In this document: one piece after another, positions 7,565 to 16,903 of the stretch
How positions within the stretch are numbered: position 1 is the first letter of the stretch
Layout of the letters: each line of letters opens with the position of its first letter
NCBI GenBank assembly: GCA_934654835.1
Contig: CAKUGY010000006.1
Location: 47,678 to 111,677, forward strand
Source: an uncultured Collinsella sp.
Lineage (GTDB): Bacteria; Actinomycetota; Coriobacteriia; Coriobacteriales; Coriobacteriaceae
Direction: 5' to 3'
Length of the DNA stretch: 64,000 nucleotides
Notes under the pieces: model-generated
Told to the model about the DNA's origin: nothing
The model's database searches: none
The model's input: the letters and a program-made list of their open reading frames with translations, nothing else
Made by a program: the position numbers and the translations under genes

Positions 7565-8713
7565 GTGTCGGAAAATAGGGATTACTACGAGGTACTTGGC
7601 GTCGACAAGGATGCCGACGCGCGGACGATCAAGCGCGCGTTTCTAAAAAAGGCCCGTACCGTACATCCGGACGTTTCGGACGACCCCGAGGCCGAGGCCA
7701 AGTTCAAAGAGCTCAACGAGGCATATTCCGTTCTTTCCGATGAGCAGAAGCGTGCAAATTACGATCGCTACGGTTCGCCCGACGGCCCCGGTGGCTCGGG
7801 CTATGTTGACATCAACGATATCTTTGGCGGCATGGGCATGGACGACCTCTTCTCGTCGTTCTTTGGCGGTGGCGCCGGCGGTGGCGCTCGTAACCGCCGC
7901 GAGCGTCGTCGCGGCCGCGACATGGCCATCTCGCTTTCGGTTACGCTCGAGGAAGCGGCGCTTGGATGCAAAAAGACGATCAGCTACGATCGCCTTGCTC
8001 CCTGCGATGATTGCAACGGTACCGGTAGGGCCGAGGGTGCACAGGAAAAGCAGTGCAGCCGCTGCCATGGCACTGGCTATGTCACGACGGTCCAGCGTTC
8101 GTTCCTGGGCCAGGTTCAGTCCTCCTCGCCTTGTCCCGACTGCCACGGTGAGGGCACGGTTATCGACCATCCCTGCGAGACCTGCGATGGCCAGGGCCGC
8201 ACGCCTTCGCACGAAAAGATCGACATCGATATTCCCGCCGGCGTTTCGACCGGTCGCCAGCTGCGCGTGAGTGGCTTTGGCGAGGCCGGTCTTCGCGGCG
8301 AGCCCTCGGGCGATCTGATCGTCAACGTACGCGTTGCCGACCACGAGCGCTTTAAGCGCAATGGCGACGACCTGTACCTGGTGAGTGATATTTCGATCGC
8401 ACAGGCCGCGCTTGGTTGCGAGATCGAGGTCGAGGGCATTATGCCCGACGAGGTCGTCAAGGTGACGGTCCCCGCCGGTACGCAGTACGGTGATACCGTG
8501 AGCGTGAACAACTTCGGCATGCCGCGCATTGGCGGTGGCGGCTCGCGCGGTCGTCTGGTCGTGCAGCTGCGCGTGGTCGTTCCCACCAATCTTTCCAATA
8601 AGCAGCGCGAGCTGCTCGAGGCCTTTGCCGCCGAGTCGGGCGATGACGTCGCGCGCGGCAAGAAATCGGTGACCGACCGTATCAAGAGTGCCCTCGACGA
8701 CATCCTCGATTAA
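7565..8713 (+). CDS. dnaJ: molecular chaperone DnaJ
   Basis: A 382-residue type I DnaJ: J-domain with HPD (residues 34-36), a Gly-rich linker, four zinc repeats (CDDCNGTG, CSRCHGTG, CPDCHGEG, CETCDGQG, about residues 147-210) and a complete C-terminal substrate-binding region ending near LSNKQRELLEAFA. DnaJ stimulates DnaK ATPase and presents unfolded clients. The GTG at 7565 is chosen over the upstream frame start because the J-domain begins there and GGAAGGA precedes it. mtaB follows after 9 bases. It likely arose with the upstream membrane-type paralogue by duplication (inference). Confidence 0.93.
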   Translation: MSENRDYYEVLGVDKDADARTIKRAFLKKARTVHPDVSDDPEAEAKFKELNEAYSVLSDEQKRANYDRYGSPDGPGGSGYVDINDIFGGMGMDDLFSSFFGGGAGGGARNRRERRRGRDMAISLSVTLEEAALGCKKTISYDRLAPCDDCNGTGRAEGAQEKQCSRCHGTGYVTTVQRSFLGQVQSSSPCPDCHGEGTVIDHPCETCDGQGRTPSHEKIDIDIPAGVSTGRQLRVSGFGEAGLRGEPSGDLIVNVRVADHERFKRNGDDLYLVSDISIAQAALGCEIEVEGIMPDEVVKVTVPAGTQYGDTVSVNNFGMPRIGGGGSRGRLVVQLRVVVPTNLSNKQRELLEAFAAESGDDVARGKKSVTDRIKSALDDILD

Positions 8714-8722
8714 GGAGCCCGT

Positions 8723-10015
8723 GTGCTCGCACCCCATATCTCTGTTGTCAACCTCGGCTGCCGCGTCAACCGGGTTGAGTCCGACCGTATCACTGCCGAT
8801 CTTATGCGCCTGGGTTTTGCGATGGTTGAGCCTCAGGATGCCGAGCTGATCGTCATCAATACTTGCGCTGTGACGGGCGAGGCCGAGGCCAAGACTCGCA
8901 AGGCCGTCCGTCACGCGCTGGCTTATCCGGGTGAGCCCTACGTGGTCGTCACCGGCTGCGTGGTCAATTTGCATCCTGAGGAGCTGCTGGAGCTTTCGGA
9001 CCGCGTGATCGCCGAGCCGTCCAAGATCGATGTCGCCGAACGCGTCTGCGAGGTATTGGGCGTCGAGTCCGATAGCGTTCCCGCCTGTAGCGACGGCGAG
9101 GTGGTCGACGCGCTCGGTCGCTCGCGCCTGGGCGTGAAGATCCAGGACGGCTGCAACCATCGCTGCACCTACTGCATCGTGTGGAAGGCCCGCGGCCCCG
9201 AGCGTTCCGTGCCCGTTGAGTCCGTGCTCGAGCAGGTTCGCGAGGCGCAGGAGGCCGGCGTGCCCGAGGTGGTGCTGACGGGCGTGAACCTGGGTGCCTA
9301 TGACGGTAAGAGCGCGACCGACGAGCATGTCGAGATCGACGAGCTGCTCGAGGCGATTATGGAGCGTACGTCTATTCCGCATGTACGCATTTCCTCGGTC
9401 GAGCCCATGGATATCTCCGAGCGTTTGCTCAAGGTCATGGCGCGCTATCCGCAACGCATCGCCCCGTTTTTGCATCTGCCCGTGCAGTCTGGCTGCACGG
9501 CGACCCTGCATCGCATGGGCCGTCCCTATAGCGCCGAGGCATTTGAGGACACGGTGCGCATGATTTGCGCCAATCTGCCGCAGGCATCGCTTTCGTGCGA
9601 TGTCATTGTCGGCTTTCCCGGCGAGACGGACGAGGAGTTCGAAGAGTCGCTGGCGCTGTGCCGTCGCGTGGGCTTTTCGCGTATGCACGTGTTCCGCTAC
9701 AGCAAGCGCCCCGGTACCCTTGCCGCCGACATGCCCGACCAGGTGCCGCCCGAGGTCATGGCCGAGCGCAGCCGCCGCATGCGTGCCGCGGCGCAGGAGC
9801 TCGCTATTGCCGATGCCCGTCGCCGTGTGGGCACCGTCGAGCGCGCCGTACTCGAATACGGTGACAACCTGACGCTCGGTTCGTTCCATCATGCCCGTCT
9901 TGACGATACCTGTGGACTTACAGCCCCGTGCCTGCTCGATGTTGCTATCATCGGGGTCGATGATTCCGGCTTGGTCCATGCACGCAGGGAGGTTCATGGA
10001 AGCCTCGAAGATTAG
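8723..10015 (+). CDS. mtaB: tRNA (N6-threonylcarbamoyladenosine37-C2) methylthiotransferase MtaB
   Basis: A 430-residue radical SAM methylthiotransferase. The N-terminal UPF0004 domain has NLGCRVN (Cys13) and NTCAVTGEAE, and the radical SAM cluster is C144-NHR-C148-TY-C151. MtaB converts t6A37 to ms2t6A37 in tRNA decoding ANN codons. Assignment to MtaB, not MiaB or RimO, rests on the NLGCRVNRVES signature, the dnaJ-mtaB-phoH context, and the presence of separate rimO and miaB genes in this window. The GTG start has AAGGAG upstream; the end overlaps phoH by 20 bases. Confidence 0.9.
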   Translation: MLAPHISVVNLGCRVNRVESDRITADLMRLGFAMVEPQDAELIVINTCAVTGEAEAKTRKAVRHALAYPGEPYVVVTGCVVNLHPEELLELSDRVIAEPSKIDVAERVCEVLGVESDSVPACSDGEVVDALGRSRLGVKIQDGCNHRCTYCIVWKARGPERSVPVESVLEQVREAQEAGVPEVVLTGVNLGAYDGKSATDEHVEIDELLEAIMERTSIPHVRISSVEPMDISERLLKVMARYPQRIAPFLHLPVQSGCTATLHRMGRPYSAEAFEDTVRMICANLPQASLSCDVIVGFPGETDEEFEESLALCRRVGFSRMHVFRYSKRPGTLAADMPDQVPPEVMAERSRRMRAAAQELAIADARRRVGTVERAVLEYGDNLTLGSFHHARLDDTCGLTAPCLLDVAIIGVDDSGLVHARREVHGSLED

Positions 10016-10982
10016 ACTCACCGTTCCCGAGGGGATTGATCCCTCTCGCGTTTTGGGCGCCGGCGACGGCGTTCTTCGCGCACTCGAGAGCTTGGTTCGC
10101 GCCCACGTGGTCGCCCGTGGCGATAGTATTGCCGTGAGCGGCGACCCGGACGAGGTCGAGCTGGTCGCGCGTTTTTTCGAACATTGTTTTCGCGAGGCCG
10201 CTGCTGGGCGCACCCTGTCCGGCGATGATGTTTCGCGCTGCCTGGCTGTGCTGCGCGACGGCGAGCACGAGGCCACGTCGCTTCGCGATGACGTGCTCCT
10301 TTCATATCGCGGTCGTGTCATTCGCCCTAAGACGCTCGGTCAAAAGCGCTACGTGGATGCCATCCGCTCACATACCATCACGTTTGGCCTGGGTCCCGCC
10401 GGTACCGGTAAGACCTATTTGGCTATGGCACTCGCCGTCGCCGCGCTCAAGCGACACGAGGTGGGACGTCTGATCCTGACGCGTCCGGTTGTCGAGGCGG
10501 GGGAGAACCTGGGCTTTTTGCCAGGTACCCTCGAGGAAAAGATCGATCCCTACATGCGTCCGCTCTACGATGCCCTCTTTGACATGATGGATCGCGAGCG
10601 TACTGATGAGCTCATGGAGCGCGGCGTGATTGAGATCGCCCCGCTTGCCTACATGCGCGGTCGTACGCTGAGTGATGCCTTCGTGGTGCTCGACGAGGCC
10701 CAAAATACCACGCCCGAGCAGATGAAGATGTTCCTGACGCGTTTGGGCTTTAACTCGAAGTTCGTGATCACCGGCGATTTGAGCCAGCGCGACCTGGTGG
10801 GTCGCCGTGGCGGTCTGGCCGATGTGGAGCGTATTTTAGGCCGTGTCGACGATGTTGCGTTTTCGCATCTGGAACGCGCCGACGTGGTGCGCCACGCCCT
10901 GGTGGGCCGTATCGTTGAGGCCTATGATGCATACGACGATGCGCGCGAGCAGCGTGCACGCGATCGAAAGGAGTCCCGTTGA
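9996..10982 (+). CDS. phoH: PhoH-like ATPase (PhoL/YbeZ type)
   Basis: A 328-residue P-loop protein of the PhoH family: Walker A GPAGTGKT at residues 133-140, Walker B-like VVLDEAQN, and the family segment TGDLSQRDL. PhoH proteins are ATPases or RNA helicases; this version is linked to the rRNA endonuclease YbeY, which follows directly. I chose ATG 9996, preceded by AGGGAGG, over the open frame beginning at 9891. The gene overlaps mtaB by 20 bases, and its TGA overlaps the ybeY start, implying translational coupling. Confidence 0.92.
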   Translation: MEASKIRLTVPEGIDPSRVLGAGDGVLRALESLVRAHVVARGDSIAVSGDPDEVELVARFFEHCFREAAAGRTLSGDDVSRCLAVLRDGEHEATSLRDDVLLSYRGRVIRPKTLGQKRYVDAIRSHTITFGLGPAGTGKTYLAMALAVAALKRHEVGRLILTRPVVEAGENLGFLPGTLEEKIDPYMRPLYDALFDMMDRERTDELMERGVIEIAPLAYMRGRTLSDAFVVLDEAQNTTPEQMKMFLTRLGFNSKFVITGDLSQRDLVGRRGGLADVERILGRVDDVAFSHLERADVVRHALVGRIVEAYDAYDDAREQRARDRKESR

Positions 10983-11488
10983 GTGTATTGATCAGCAACG
11001 ATGCCGAGCTCGATACGCTGCTCGAAGCCCCCGAGGTGGAGCGCATCTGCGAGGTTGTGCTTGCCGCCGAGGGCGTTGAGCGTGAGGTCGAGATCTCCCT
11101 TTCGTATGTCGATGAGGACGAGATGCACGAGCTCAACCATGAGTGGCGCGGTATCGATCGCACGACCGACGTGCTCTCGTTTGAATGTGACTCGGCCTTT
11201 GACGAGGACATTCCCGCCGACGAGACGCTCGAGCTCGGCGATATTATCCTGGCCCCGCAGGTCATCGCCCGCCAGGCCCCCGGTTTTGGCAATAGCCCCG
11301 CCGATGAGTGCCGCCTGATGCTCGTGCACGGCATGCTGCATCTGCTGGGTTACGATCATATCGAGGACGACGAGGCCGAGGTCATGGAAGCTCGTGAGGA
11401 CGCCATTCTGCGCGATCTGGCGCTCGAGCGCGGCGAGGACCCCAAGCTCGTCCATGTCGGCCCCATCACCAACCATGCCCACGACTAG
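10979..11488 (+). CDS. ybeY: endoribonuclease YbeY (16S rRNA maturation)
   Basis: A 169-residue metalloprotein carrying the zinc motif H117-GML-H121-LLGYD-H127 (HGxLHLxGYDH). YbeY takes part in 16S rRNA 3'-end processing and ribosome quality control. Translation starts at a TTG that overlaps the phoH stop, with AAAGGAG 5 bases upstream. The phoH-ybeY-dgkA-era-recO order is conserved across many Gram-positive bacteria and ties the genes to RNA and ribosome maturation. Confidence 0.94.
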   Translation: MSVLISNDAELDTLLEAPEVERICEVVLAAEGVEREVEISLSYVDEDEMHELNHEWRGIDRTTDVLSFECDSAFDEDIPADETLELGDIILAPQVIARQAPGFGNSPADECRLMLVHGMLHLLGYDHIEDDEAEVMEAREDAILRDLALERGEDPKLVHVGPITNHAHD

Positions 11489-11497
11489 GAGCCGCCC

Positions 11498-11875
11498 ATG
11501 ATTCCCGGATCGAACAAGGACCATCCGTCCTTTTTAAAGTCGTTCTCCTATGCCATGGAGGGCTTCGTCACGGCCGTCAAGACCGAGCGCAACATTAAGG
11601 TCATGCTCGTGGCGGGCGTGTGCACCGTCATTGCCGGCTGCATTGTGGGGCTCGATATTGCCGAGTGGGGCACGATTATCATCTGCTGCGGGCTGGTGAT
11701 TCACGGCGAGCTGTGCAACACCGCCATGGAGGCGATCGTCGACCTGGCGACCCAGGAGCTCCATCCGCTGGCTAAGCGTGCGAAGGATATCGCCGCCGCC
11801 TCCGTCTACGTTCTTTCCATCACTGCCGCGATTGTGGGCCTGTTGGTATTTGCCCACGCGCTCGGTTTTATTTAG
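11498..11875 (+). CDS. dgkA: diacylglycerol/undecaprenol kinase family protein
   Basis: A 125-residue integral membrane kinase with three hydrophobic segments and the family core E-LCNTAMEAIVDLA (ENTAxExxVD-like) in the middle. In Gram-positive bacteria this family phosphorylates mainly undecaprenol, feeding lipid carrier for cell-wall synthesis; diacylglycerol kinase activity is the older name. It lies between ybeY and era, its usual position. Substrate preference cannot be read from the sequence. Confidence 0.9.
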   Translation: MIPGSNKDHPSFLKSFSYAMEGFVTAVKTERNIKVMLVAGVCTVIAGCIVGLDIAEWGTIIICCGLVIHGELCNTAMEAIVDLATQELHPLAKRAKDIAAASVYVLSITAAIVGLLVFAHALGFI

Positions 11876-11887
11876 AAAGGGATTCCT

Positions 11888-12955
11888 ATGTCCGACAATA
11901 TGCAGCCTGCCGATGAGATTCTGGACGATGAGTCCCTGGACGCGGTGGATGGCGAGGAGTTTGAGGAAGTCGAGGAGTTCGACCCGTTTGAGGGCATGAG
12001 CGATGAGGAGCTCGACGCCCTGTGCGAGGAGGATGATAGCCCGATGGGCTTTGGCGACGTGGAGCCCGGCTTCCGCAGCGGCTTCGTTGCGCTGGTCGGT
12101 CGCCCCAACGCCGGCAAGTCCACGCTGCTCAACGCCTGCTACGGCAAGAAGGTCGCTATCACCTCGCCGGTGGCGCAGACGACTCGCCGCCGCATGCGAG
12201 CCGTCGTCAACCGCCGCGGCTACCAGCTAGTCTTTGTTGATACCCCGGGTATTCACAAGCCCAAGGACGGCCTGGGTTCCGAGCTCAACAAGAGCGCGCT
12301 GTTTGAGCTCAACGACGTTGACGTCGTCGCGTTTTTGATCGATGCCACCAAGCCCATCGGCAGGGGAGACGCCTGGGTCGCCGAGCGTGTTAAGAGCGCC
12401 CGATGCAAGAAGGTTCTGGTGCTCACCAAGGCCGACGAGGCCGACCCTGCCCAAGTTATGGAGCAGCTCAAGGCCGCTCACGAGCTCATGGAATACGACG
12501 ACGAGATCGTGACGTCGTCGGTCAAGAACTTTAACGTCGACGCCTTTATCGAGACCGTCGCGCACTTTTTGCCCGAGGGCCCGCGCTGGTTCCCCGAGGA
12601 TATGGGCACCGACGCCTCCGACGAGACACTCGTTGCCGAGTTTGTGCGCGAGAAGGTCCTGCGCCGCACCCGCGATGAGATCCCGCACTCCGTGGGCGTG
12701 ATTTGCGACGCGCTCGAGCAGACCAAGAAGGTGCTGCGCGTGCACGCCACCATTTACGTCGAGCGCGAGGGCCAGAAGGGCATCATCATCGGCAAGGGCG
12801 GCGAGATGATCAAGCATATCGGTATCGACGCCCGTCGCGATCTTGAGCGCATCTTTGGCACGCAGGTCTTCTTGGAGCTGGACGTAAAGGTCAAGACCGG
12901 CTGGCGCGATGACGAGGCCCAGATTCGCCGCTTTGGCTACAACGCCGAGGACTAG
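11888..12955 (+). CDS. era: GTPase Era with acidic N-terminal extension
   Basis: A 355-residue Era GTPase. G1 GRPNAGKS is at residues 71-78, followed by DTPGI, TKAD and the C-terminal KH domain with GQKGIIIGKGGEMIKHIG. Era binds the 3' end of 16S rRNA during 30S assembly. Normal Era proteins have G1 near residue 15; here the first ~60 residues are a strongly acidic extension (repeated D/E, for example GEEFEEVEEFDPFEG). The start ATG has AGAAAGGGA upstream, and no internal start with a good site is evident before G1. Confidence 0.94.
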   Translation: MSDNMQPADEILDDESLDAVDGEEFEEVEEFDPFEGMSDEELDALCEEDDSPMGFGDVEPGFRSGFVALVGRPNAGKSTLLNACYGKKVAITSPVAQTTRRRMRAVVNRRGYQLVFVDTPGIHKPKDGLGSELNKSALFELNDVDVVAFLIDATKPIGRGDAWVAERVKSARCKKVLVLTKADEADPAQVMEQLKAAHELMEYDDEIVTSSVKNFNVDAFIETVAHFLPEGPRWFPEDMGTDASDETLVAEFVREKVLRRTRDEIPHSVGVICDALEQTKKVLRVHATIYVEREGQKGIIIGKGGEMIKHIGIDARRDLERIFGTQVFLELDVKVKTGWRDDEAQIRRFGYNAED

Positions 12956-12964
12956 TTTTCGTCA

Positions 12965-13714
12965 ATGGCAGGCTCTCGCACATATCGCACGAAGGTGCTC
13001 GTGCTCGACAAGACCAAGCTCAAAGAGACTGACCTGATTTTGACGATGCTCGACGAGCGGGGGCGGCAGGTGCGTGCCGTGGCGAAGGGCGCGCGCAAAC
13101 CTGGCGGTCGCCTGGCGGCGCGCTGTGAGCTGTTCTGTACCGTCGATATGCTTCTGGCGCACGGTCGCTCGCTCGATGTGGTGTCGCAAGCTGAGCTCAT
13201 GGAGGCACCGCTCGGCGCCGCGCCCGATTACGAGACGACCTGCGCCGCAAGTGCGATAGCCGAGGTCGCGCGCGTGTGCTCGTTCGAGGATGCCGAGGAC
13301 CCGTTTACCTTTGCCATCACGCAGCGGGCGCTTGCCCTGGTGGGAAGTGGGCTCGACGCGGCGCATATGGACCTGCTCGTCGCGGCGTTTGTCTTTAAGC
13401 TGCTGTCGCACGTTGGCTACCGGCCCGATTTTTCGGCTTGCGTCTCGTGCGGCGATCCCATGCTGTCGTATTTTTCGGCTCAGGCGGGCGGGCTTCTGTG
13501 CGGATCGTGTGCCTCGAGCGTTCCGGGCGCCGAGCTGGTGTCGACCGGCGAGGTCGCGTGGCTGCGCGTCCTTATGTCCATGACCTTCGATGCGCTCATG
13601 GCCGAGAGGATCGATCCCCATACCGCCGCCTTTTTGCTGGGACTTTCGCATGTGTGGGCGGCGACGCACACCGATCAGCGCCTCCGCGCGATGGAATTCA
13701 TGTTGGGTCGGTGA
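12965..13714 (+). CDS. recO: DNA repair protein RecO
   Basis: A 249-residue RecO with N-terminal OB-fold (YRTKVLVLDKTKLKETDLI) and a C-terminal helical domain carrying a four-cysteine zinc site, CVSCGDP near residue 159 and CGSC near 179. RecO loads RecA onto SSB-coated single-stranded DNA with RecR and RecF. It is the last gene of the phoH-era-recO run, 9 bases after era. Confidence 0.93.
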   Translation: MAGSRTYRTKVLVLDKTKLKETDLILTMLDERGRQVRAVAKGARKPGGRLAARCELFCTVDMLLAHGRSLDVVSQAELMEAPLGAAPDYETTCAASAIAEVARVCSFEDAEDPFTFAITQRALALVGSGLDAAHMDLLVAAFVFKLLSHVGYRPDFSACVSCGDPMLSYFSAQAGGLLCGSCASSVPGAELVSTGEVAWLRVLMSMTFDALMAERIDPHTAAFLLGLSHVWAATHTDQRLRAMEFMLGR

Positions 13715-13741
13715 TGATGCGCAGGCGCGGGTTGCTTGTGG

Positions 13742-13747
13742 TAACAT
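13742..13747 (+). promoter_or_regulatory. candidate -10 box TAACAT for rpsO
   Basis: GTGG-TAACAT starts 111 bases upstream of the rpsO ATG and would give a leader of ~98 bases. Confidence 0.45.
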
Positions 13748-13753
13748 ACCGAC

Positions 13754-13852
13754 CTGTTGGTACCTCGACCTTGGATGCTCGCTCCACCGGCGGCTTCCCA
13801 GTCCGAGGCGAATAGCGTCGCCCGCGGGCGACAAGAAACGAAAGGTGAAACA
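13754..13852 (+). promoter_or_regulatory. structured rpsO leader, possible S15 autoregulatory RNA
   Basis: The leader contains a perfect inverted repeat GTCGCC-CGCG-GGCGAC at 13817-13832 just upstream of the ribosome binding site, and a possible longer pairing of CCTCG (about 13762) with CGAGG (about 13804). S15 is known to repress its own mRNA through structured leaders in several phyla. Whether this leader works that way is inference. Confidence 0.35.
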
Positions 13853-14131
13853 ATGACTGTTTCCAAAGAGCGCAAGGCGGAGCTGACTGCCCAGTTCGGT
13901 AACACCCCGGTCGACACCGGCAACCCCAAGGTCCAGGTCGCCATCCTGACCGAGCGCATCAAGGAGCTGACCGAGCACATGAAGTCCCACCAGAAGGACT
14001 TCCACACCCGTCGTGGCCTGCTCATGCTCGTCGGCCGTCGTCGTCGTCTTCTCTCCTACATCAAGAAGAACGACATCGTCGAGTACCGTGAGCTCATCAA
14101 GGCTCTGGGCATCCGCGACAACATCCAGTAA
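13853..14131 (+). CDS. rpsO: 30S ribosomal protein S15
   Basis: A 92-residue S15, near the typical 89. The highly conserved core LTERIKELTEHMKSHQKDFH and the RRGLLMLVGRRRRLLSYI segment are visible. S15 binds the 16S rRNA three-way junction and nucleates the platform. I chose ATG 13853, where homology (MTVSKERKAEL) and a GAAAGGTGAAAC ribosome binding site coincide, not the ATG 96 bases upstream. The gene is followed by a terminator and then pnp, the classical rpsO-pnp order. Confidence 0.96.
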   Translation: MTVSKERKAELTAQFGNTPVDTGNPKVQVAILTERIKELTEHMKSHQKDFHTRRGLLMLVGRRRRLLSYIKKNDIVEYRELIKALGIRDNIQ

Positions 14132-14148
14132 CGGATTTGTACATGCTA

Positions 14149-14179
14149 AGAGCGTCCTGCGCAGCGGGGCGCTCTTTTT
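14149..14179 (+). terminator. terminator after rpsO
   Basis: A 9-bp stem (14149-14157 with 14167-14175, one G-U pair) is followed by TTTT. It may be partial, since pnp follows without a clear promoter of its own. Confidence 0.85.
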
Positions 14180-14198
14180 GTGTAAGGGCGTGAACAAT

Positions 14199-14269
14199 CA
14201 CGCTCTGAAGCGTGGCGGGGGCAGGGGGCCCGCGTCACATGAGAAGCCCGCAGGCAAGGGGCCTGTGGG
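14199..14269 (+). promoter_or_regulatory. two hairpins in the pnp leader
   Basis: CACGCT-CTGA-AGCGTG (14199-14214) and a 9-bp stem with one G-U pair at 14247-14255 / 14261-14269 lie between the rpsO terminator and the pnp ribosome binding site (AAAGGAG). pnp mRNA in other bacteria is autoregulated through leader hairpins cleaved by RNase III; here the role is inferred only from position. Confidence 0.35.
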
Positions 14270-14282
14270 GTAAAGGAGAACA

Positions 14283-16529
<2,247 letters not shown>

Positions 16530-16551
16530 CAGCCGCACATAAGCAGCTCAG

Positions 16552-16583
16552 AAAGGGCGACTCCGAACTGGGGTCGCCCTTTT
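16552..16583 (+). terminator. terminator after pnp
   Basis: A 13-bp stem with one G-U pair (16552-16564 with 16570-16582), loop GAACT, followed by a short T-run. Confidence 0.88.
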
Positions 16584-16903
16584 GCCATTCCCGGCGGGGC
16601 CGCGGGTAAAGTTTATCGCGAGTTCCGCACGAACAGGAGGCCACTTAATGTGGCCTCCGTCGTGAGCAGGACTGTAGAGCAGGAAACTTCATCAGTGCCC
16701 GCCCCACGGGAAACCGGCGGGATAGACGGGTCCAGATGGGACTTTAATGCATGGGTGGTCTGTGGCTGTGCAAATGGGTATCATATTGGGGTTAATGCGT
16801 CGACTCCGTGATGCATGTTTGTACGTTCCCGACGGTCGGTTTGCCAGAAGCGCCCCGTCGGTTGTTCCAGACCCGTTTCGAAGAAAGGAAACAACACTCA
16901 CCT
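16584..16903 (+). other. 320-base pnp-rnj spacer with stable RNA-like structure and the rnj promoter
   Basis: No credible gene is present. A GGG-TAAAGT box (16607-16612) precedes a strong hairpin: CACGA (16628-16632) with TCGTG (16660-16664), enclosing a perfect 9-bp stem (16636-16644 / 16650-16658) with loop TTAAT. A second stem CCCGCC / GGCGGG lies at 16698-16703 / 16716-16721. Further on, GGG-TATCAT at 16779-16784 is a candidate rnj promoter. I do not recognise a known riboswitch or small-RNA family. Confidence 0.5.
16779..16784 (+). promoter_or_regulatory. candidate -10 box TATCAT for rnj
   Basis: TGGG-TATCAT lies 119 bases upstream of the rnj ATG and would give a ~110-base leader. No strong -35 is seen. 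Confidence 0.45.

Noticed and set aside
6322..7565. HrcA (CIRCE) or HspR (HAIR) heat-shock operators at the dnaJ genes
   Set aside because: I looked for TTAGCACTC-N9-GAGTGCTAA and CTTGAGT-N7-ACTCAAG and saw neither.
7643..10321. 892-residue open frame on the minus strand
   Set aside because: It lies opposite dnaJ, mtaB and phoH, has no recognisable domain, and has biased composition typical of antisense frames in G+C-rich genes.
16584..16780. Known riboswitch, RNase P RNA, tmRNA or SRP RNA
   Set aside because: The conserved cores of these RNAs that I can recall are absent; only generic stems are visible.
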